Assembly (NCBI GenBank): GCA_029863735.1
Contig: JAOTUT010000042.1
Coordinates: 1 to 9,234 of the forward strand
DNA from: Ignavibacteria bacterium
GTDB taxonomy: Bacteria > Bacteroidota > Ignavibacteria > Ignavibacteriales > Ignavibacteriaceae
Length of the DNA stretch: 9,234 nt
Direction of reading: 5' to 3'
Within the stretch, counting starts at the first letter, position 1; every line of letters starts with the position of its first letter. A program made the position numbers and the translations under genes. The notes beneath the pieces were generated by a model. That model was not told where the DNA came from. It saw only the letters and a list, made by a program, of their open reading frames with translations, and searched no databases. Shown here in pieces: positions 6,331-9,234 of the stretch.

Positions 6331-7659
6331 TTAATACCTATAATAATCAGGTTTAAATGGTCCTTCAACCGGCACACTAATGTACTCAGCTTGATCGGGA
6401 GTCAATACCTCTAATTCAACCCCGATTTTCTTCAAGTGTAATCTGGCAACTTTTTCATCCAGGTGTTTTGGAAGTGTATATACTTTGTTCTCATATCGTT
6501 TCGGATGATTCCAAAGTTCGAGTTGAGCAAGTGTTTGATTTGTAAATGAGTTAGACATAACAAACGAAGGATGACCAGTTGCACATCCAAGATTTACTAA
6601 TCTACCTTCAGCAAGAACGATTATGTCTTTTCCATCAATTGTATATTTATCAACCTGGGGTTTGATTGTATTTTTTGTATTGCCATAATTTTTATTCAAC
6701 CAAGCCATATCAATTTCAGTATCAAAATGCCCGATGTTACAAACAATTGCCTTGTCTTTTAAAGCTTTAAAGTGCCGATCTGTAACAACATTTTTATTTC
6801 CTGTAGCAGTAACAACAATATCAGCTTCTTTAACTGCGTCATCCATCTTCTTTACTTCGTAACCTTCCATTGCAGCTTGAAGTGCACATATAGGATCGAT
6901 CTCGGTAACTATAACTCTTACATGCGAATTCTTTAGTGATTCAGCCGAACCTTTTCCAACATCACCAAAACCTGCAACGACTGCAACTTTACCAGCAAGC
7001 ATTAAATCTGTTGCTCTGCGGATTGCATCAACTAATGATTCACGACATCCGTACTTGTTATCAAATTTAGATTTTGTAACTGAATCATTTACGTTAATTG
7101 CTGGAATTGGAAGTGTTCCCTTCTCCATCCTTTCATACAAACGATGAACACCTGTAGTTGTTTCTTCAGATAATCCTTTGATACCTGCAGCTAATTCAGG
7201 ATAAACATCAAGAACCATGTTTGTAAGGTCACCACCATCATCAAGAATCATATTAAGTGGTTTTGATTCATCGCCAAAAAATAATGTTTGTTCTATGCAC
7301 CAGTTAAACTCTTCTTCGTTCATTCCTTTCCATGCAAAAACAGGAACACCAGCAGCAGCGATTGCTGCAGCCGCATGATCTTGAGTAGAAAAGATATTAC
7401 ATGAAGACCATTTTACTTCGGCACCAAGATTAACAAGAGTTTCAATTAAAACTGCTGTCTGAATCGTCATATGTAAACAACCAGCTATACGGGCACCTTT
7501 AAGAGGCTGCTTTCCTTTAAACTCTTCTCTCAATGCCATCAAGCCGGGCATTTCTGCTTCGGCAAGTTCAATTTCTTTTCGTCCCCACTCAGCCAGGGAA
7601 ATATCTTTTACTTTGTATTTTAATGAGAAATCAATTTTTTTTTCTAACACTTCACTCAT
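6331..7659 (-). CDS. ahcY: Adenosylhomocysteinase (S-adenosylhomocysteine hydrolase)
   Basis: AhcY is a cytoplasmic NAD-dependent enzyme that reversibly splits S-adenosylhomocysteine into adenosine and homocysteine, relieving product inhibition of methyltransferases. The 442 residues include every expected site: H63 (LHMT), D141 in LDDGGD, E166 in SEETTTG, K196 and D200 in [16 protein letters not shown]205, the NAD motif GFGDVGKG (230-237), H311 in [11 protein letters not shown]363 in TGHPS, and the conserved C-terminus KPDYYRY. By position these match the human catalytic residues with a shift of 8-10. The region around 170-205 runs straight through as in the human enzyme, without the roughly 40-residue insert found in many bacterial forms. 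The ATG is preceded by AAAAGG about 8 bases upstream. metK lies 95 bp upstream on the same strand with no terminator between, so the two are probably co-transcribed. GFGDVGKG has Phe where Tyr is usual, a mild change. Confidence 0.97.
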   Translation of the reverse strand: MSEVLEKKIDFSLKYKVKDISLAEWGRKEIELAEAEMPGLMALREEFKGKQPLKGARIAGCLHMTIQTAVLIETLVNLGAEVKWSSCNIFSTQDHAAAAIAAAGVPVFAWKGMNEEEFNWCIEQTLFFGDESKPLNMILDDGGDLTNMVLDVYPELAAGIKGLSEETTTGVHRLYERMEKGTLPIPAINVNDSVTKSKFDNKYGCRESLVDAIRRATDLMLAGKVAVVAGFGDVGKGSAESLKNSHVRVIVTEIDPICALQAAMEGYEVKKMDDAVKEADIVVTATGNKNVVTDRHFKALKDKAIVCNIGHFDTEIDMAWLNKNYGNTKNTIKPQVDKYTIDGKDIIVLAEGRLVNLGCATGHPSFVMSNSFTNQTLAQLELWNHPKRYENKVYTLPKHLDEKVARLHLKKIGVELEVLTPDQAEYISVPVEGPFKPDYYRY

Positions 7660-7754
7660 TTTTTTACCTTTTCTTTATTTTTATTATAATTTCTTTTGAT
7701 TGACCAACAGTAACAGAACAATTAATTATATATAAAAAGTTCATTACATATAAG

Positions 7755-8903
7755 TTATTTTTTTAAGTACTTTTTAAATATTGGGACAAGATCCAGTTTT
7801 TCCCAGGTAAAGTCTTTATCATTTCTGCCAAAGTGACCATATGCTGAAGTTTTCTGATAAATTGGTCTTCTTAACTTTAATCTTGAAATAATTCCTTTAG
7901 GTGTAAGATCAACTTCTTTCTGGATCATTTTAGAAATAGCCTTATCCGGAATTACACCAGTGCCTTTTGTATCAACAAAAACAGAAATTGGTTTTGCAAC
8001 CCCGATTGCATAAGAAACCTGCACGAGGCATTCTTTGGCAAGTTTTGCAGCAACTATATTTTTTGCTATATGTCTTGCAGCATATGTCGCACTTCTATCA
8101 ACCTTAGAAGGATCCTTACCTGAAAATGCACCGCCACCGTGCGGAGCCCAACCACCGTAAGTATCAACAATGATTTTTCTTCCGGTTAAACCACTGTCGC
8201 CATGTGGTCCGCCTATTTCAAATCTTCCTGTGGGATTTACAAAATACTTAGTATTCTTATCCAAATATTTAGCAGGGATAACTTTTTTAATAACATTCTG
8301 AATAACATCAGATTTGATCTTACTTTGTTTTGCATCTGCATCATGCTGAGTTGAAATTACAACTGCATCAACTCTTAACGGTTTTCCATTGTCATTGTAT
8401 TCAATCGTTACTTGTGATTTTGAATCAGGACGCAGATAAGGCATTAAACCATTATTTCTTTTTCTAATGTCGGCAAGTTTTTTTACTAACTTATGAGCAA
8501 ATACAATTGGCATCGGCATTAATTCAGGTGTTTGATCGCAGGCATAACCAAACATAATTCCCTGGTCCCCTGCCCCGCCAGTATCAACTCCCATTGCAAT
8601 ATCTGGTGATTGTGAATGAATAGCATTTAGCACCGAACAAGATTCTGAGTCAAATTTGTAATCTGCCTTTGTGTATCCAATCTTTTCAACTGTTTGTCGT
8701 ACAATTGCCGGAACATCTATATAGGTTTTTGTAGTGATCTCACCACCAACTAAAACTAAACCAGTGGTAACAAATGTTTCGCAGGCTACTCTTGCATAAG
8801 GATCGTGAGCATAAATTGCATCAAGTATTCCATCTGATATTGCATCACTAACTTTATCCGGATGACCTTCAGAAACTGATTCTGATGTAAAGAAAAACGA
8901 CAT
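7755..8903 (-). CDS. metK: S-adenosylmethionine synthetase (methionine adenosyltransferase)
   Basis: MetK is a cytoplasmic enzyme that makes S-adenosylmethionine from methionine and ATP, releasing phosphate and pyrophosphate. The 382 residues match the usual bacterial length of about 380-400. Visible signatures are SEGHPDK at 11-17 (H14 and D16 in the catalytic/metal site), [12 protein letters not shown] at 110-121, [18 protein letters not shown] at 234-251, and the phosphate-binding [16 protein letters not shown] at 256-271. The C-terminus has the family YGHFGR segment. The start ATG gives the standard N-terminus ([14 protein letters not shown]) and AAAGGT lies upstream. The gene is intact and is followed by ahcY, so synthesis of the methyl donor and removal of its by-product are encoded together. 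A hairpin at 8933-8965 lies in its leader. No match to a SAM riboswitch was recognised by eye. Confidence 0.98.
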   Translation of the reverse strand: MSFFFTSESVSEGHPDKVSDAISDGILDAIYAHDPYARVACETFVTTGLVLVGGEITTKTYIDVPAIVRQTVEKIGYTKADYKFDSESCSVLNAIHSQSPDIAMGVDTGGAGDQGIMFGYACDQTPELMPMPIVFAHKLVKKLADIRKRNNGLMPYLRPDSKSQVTIEYNDNGKPLRVDAVVISTQHDADAKQSKIKSDVIQNVIKKVIPAKYLDKNTKYFVNPTGRFEIGGPHGDSGLTGRKIIVDTYGGWAPHGGGAFSGKDPSKVDRSATYAARHIAKNIVAAKLAKECLVQVSYAIGVAKPISVFVDTKGTGVIPDKAISKMIQKEVDLTPKGIISRLKLRRPIYQKTSAYGHFGRNDKDFTWEKLDLVPIFKKYLKK

Positions 8904-8932
8904 TATAATTTTACCTTTATGAAATGAAAAAT

Positions 8933-8965
8933 TTTATAAGTGCTTTTTGAAAAAAGGCTTATAAA
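8933..8965 (-). promoter_or_regulatory. Imperfect long hairpin in the metK leader
   Basis: TTTATAAG (8933-8940) pairs perfectly with CTTATAAA (8958-8965). The inner part continues imperfectly, with CTTTTT (8943-8948) facing AAAAAG (8951-8956). The structure is some 30-60 bases upstream of the metK ATG. It is AT-rich, so its stability is uncertain. It could be a leader element, an operator, or the weak terminator of the upstream partial gene, which ends about 60 bp further upstream. Confidence 0.35.
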
Positions 8966-9024
8966 CTTATGGAAAGGGGGTTTTAATAACAAGCAATTTA
9001 CTTAGGATTAAAGCGAAAAATAGA

Positions 9025-9234
9025 TTATTTGGCTAATATTTTTCCAGGGATAAATTGATTTAAAATCGAAACGAATTCATTCAACTTTTCAGAGGGAAGA
9101 AAAGACCTTTTGGGAATTATATAAGCCATATTATAATCGATAAAAATGTAAAAGTAATCCTTGGCATCGAAAACTTTTTCAACTACTTCCCATTTCGTAA
9201 ATGACTCACTATTAACCTTTTCAACCTTAATTCC
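9025..9234 (-). CDS. Partial gene, YcxB-like C-terminal domain protein (3' end)
   Basis: An open minus-strand frame enters from the right window edge and ends at TAA (9025-9027), giving 69 C-terminal residues with no start. The sequence has SFTKWEVVEKVFDAKDYFYIFIDYNMAYIIPKRSF followed by a helix-like tail (SEKLNEFVSILNQFIP). The pattern of a conserved Trp, a Tyr/Phe-rich strand and an AYIIPKR-F motif matches my memory of the YcxB-like C-terminal domain found in small membrane proteins of unknown function. The N-terminal membrane helices expected for such proteins would be outside the window. It lies about 120 bp upstream of metK on the same strand, so read-through into metK is possible. The domain name is a recognition from motif style, not a search. 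Confidence 0.65.
   Translation of the reverse strand, partial: GIKVEKVNSESFTKWEVVEKVFDAKDYFYIFIDYNMAYIIPKRSFLPSEKLNEFVSILNQFIPGKILAK

Noticed and set aside
8904..9024. SAM-I or SAM-II riboswitch before metK
   Set aside because: Context makes it attractive, but no consensus core or expected pseudoknot could be recognised by eye. Only a generic AT-rich hairpin is visible.
1..9234. CRISPR arrays, tRNA or rRNA genes, insertion sequences, phage or defence genes
   Set aside because: No regularly spaced repeats, tRNA-like cloverleaf segments, transposase motifs or known defence-protein motifs were found on reading both strands.

Overview
The window is AT-rich chromosomal DNA. The best guess for its source is a Bacteroidota/Ignavibacteriota-type bacterium, probably of the Ignavibacteria. 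The main reason is that two loci end in a type IX secretion (T9SS/Por) sorting module with the signature QNYPNPFNP and the ending RKM-LIK, preceded by a PLPVEL-SF linker and an Ig/FN3-like domain. Weak or absent Shine-Dalgarno sites at some genes and a lipoprotein with an LSAC lipobox are compatible with this. The lineage is inferred from family style, not from a search.

Layout. Bases 1-2479 (minus strand) hold two tandem paralogues of an alkaline-phosphatase-superfamily (phosphodiesterase/phosphatase-like) secreted hydrolase. The upstream copy carries an Ig-like domain and a T9SS sorting domain. The downstream copy is catalytic domain only. Bases 2735-4314 (minus) hold the remains of one secreted zinc-metalloprotease gene with the same C-terminal module, broken by an in-frame amber codon and three single-base indels. 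It is followed by a hairpin and a terminator-like stem-loop. A 138-bp divergent gap leads to a plus-strand SDR/epimerase gene (4453-5418, TIGR01777/YfcH-like) whose coding sequence contains an in-frame palindromic insert. A minus-strand lipoprotein of unknown function (5415-5990) converges on it, with the stop codons overlapping. After a 340-bp gap come metK and ahcY on the minus strand (8903 to 6331), ending at a strong Rho-independent terminator. The right edge holds the 3' end of a further minus-strand gene resembling the YcxB-like C-terminal domain.

How the genes work together. metK and ahcY form a clear functional pair: MetK makes S-adenosylmethionine, and AhcY hydrolyses the S-adenosylhomocysteine left after methylation. 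The 95-bp gap with no terminator between them and the terminator just after ahcY suggest one transcription unit. The left half looks like accessory exported-protein content: two periplasmic or cell-surface hydrolases and a dead or dying surface protease. I see no tRNA, rRNA, CRISPR array, insertion sequence or phage gene. I do not see a convincing new multi-gene system. The points most worth a second look are the decayed metalloprotease, the palindromic element inside the epimerase gene, and the paired hydrolases that differ in their export module.
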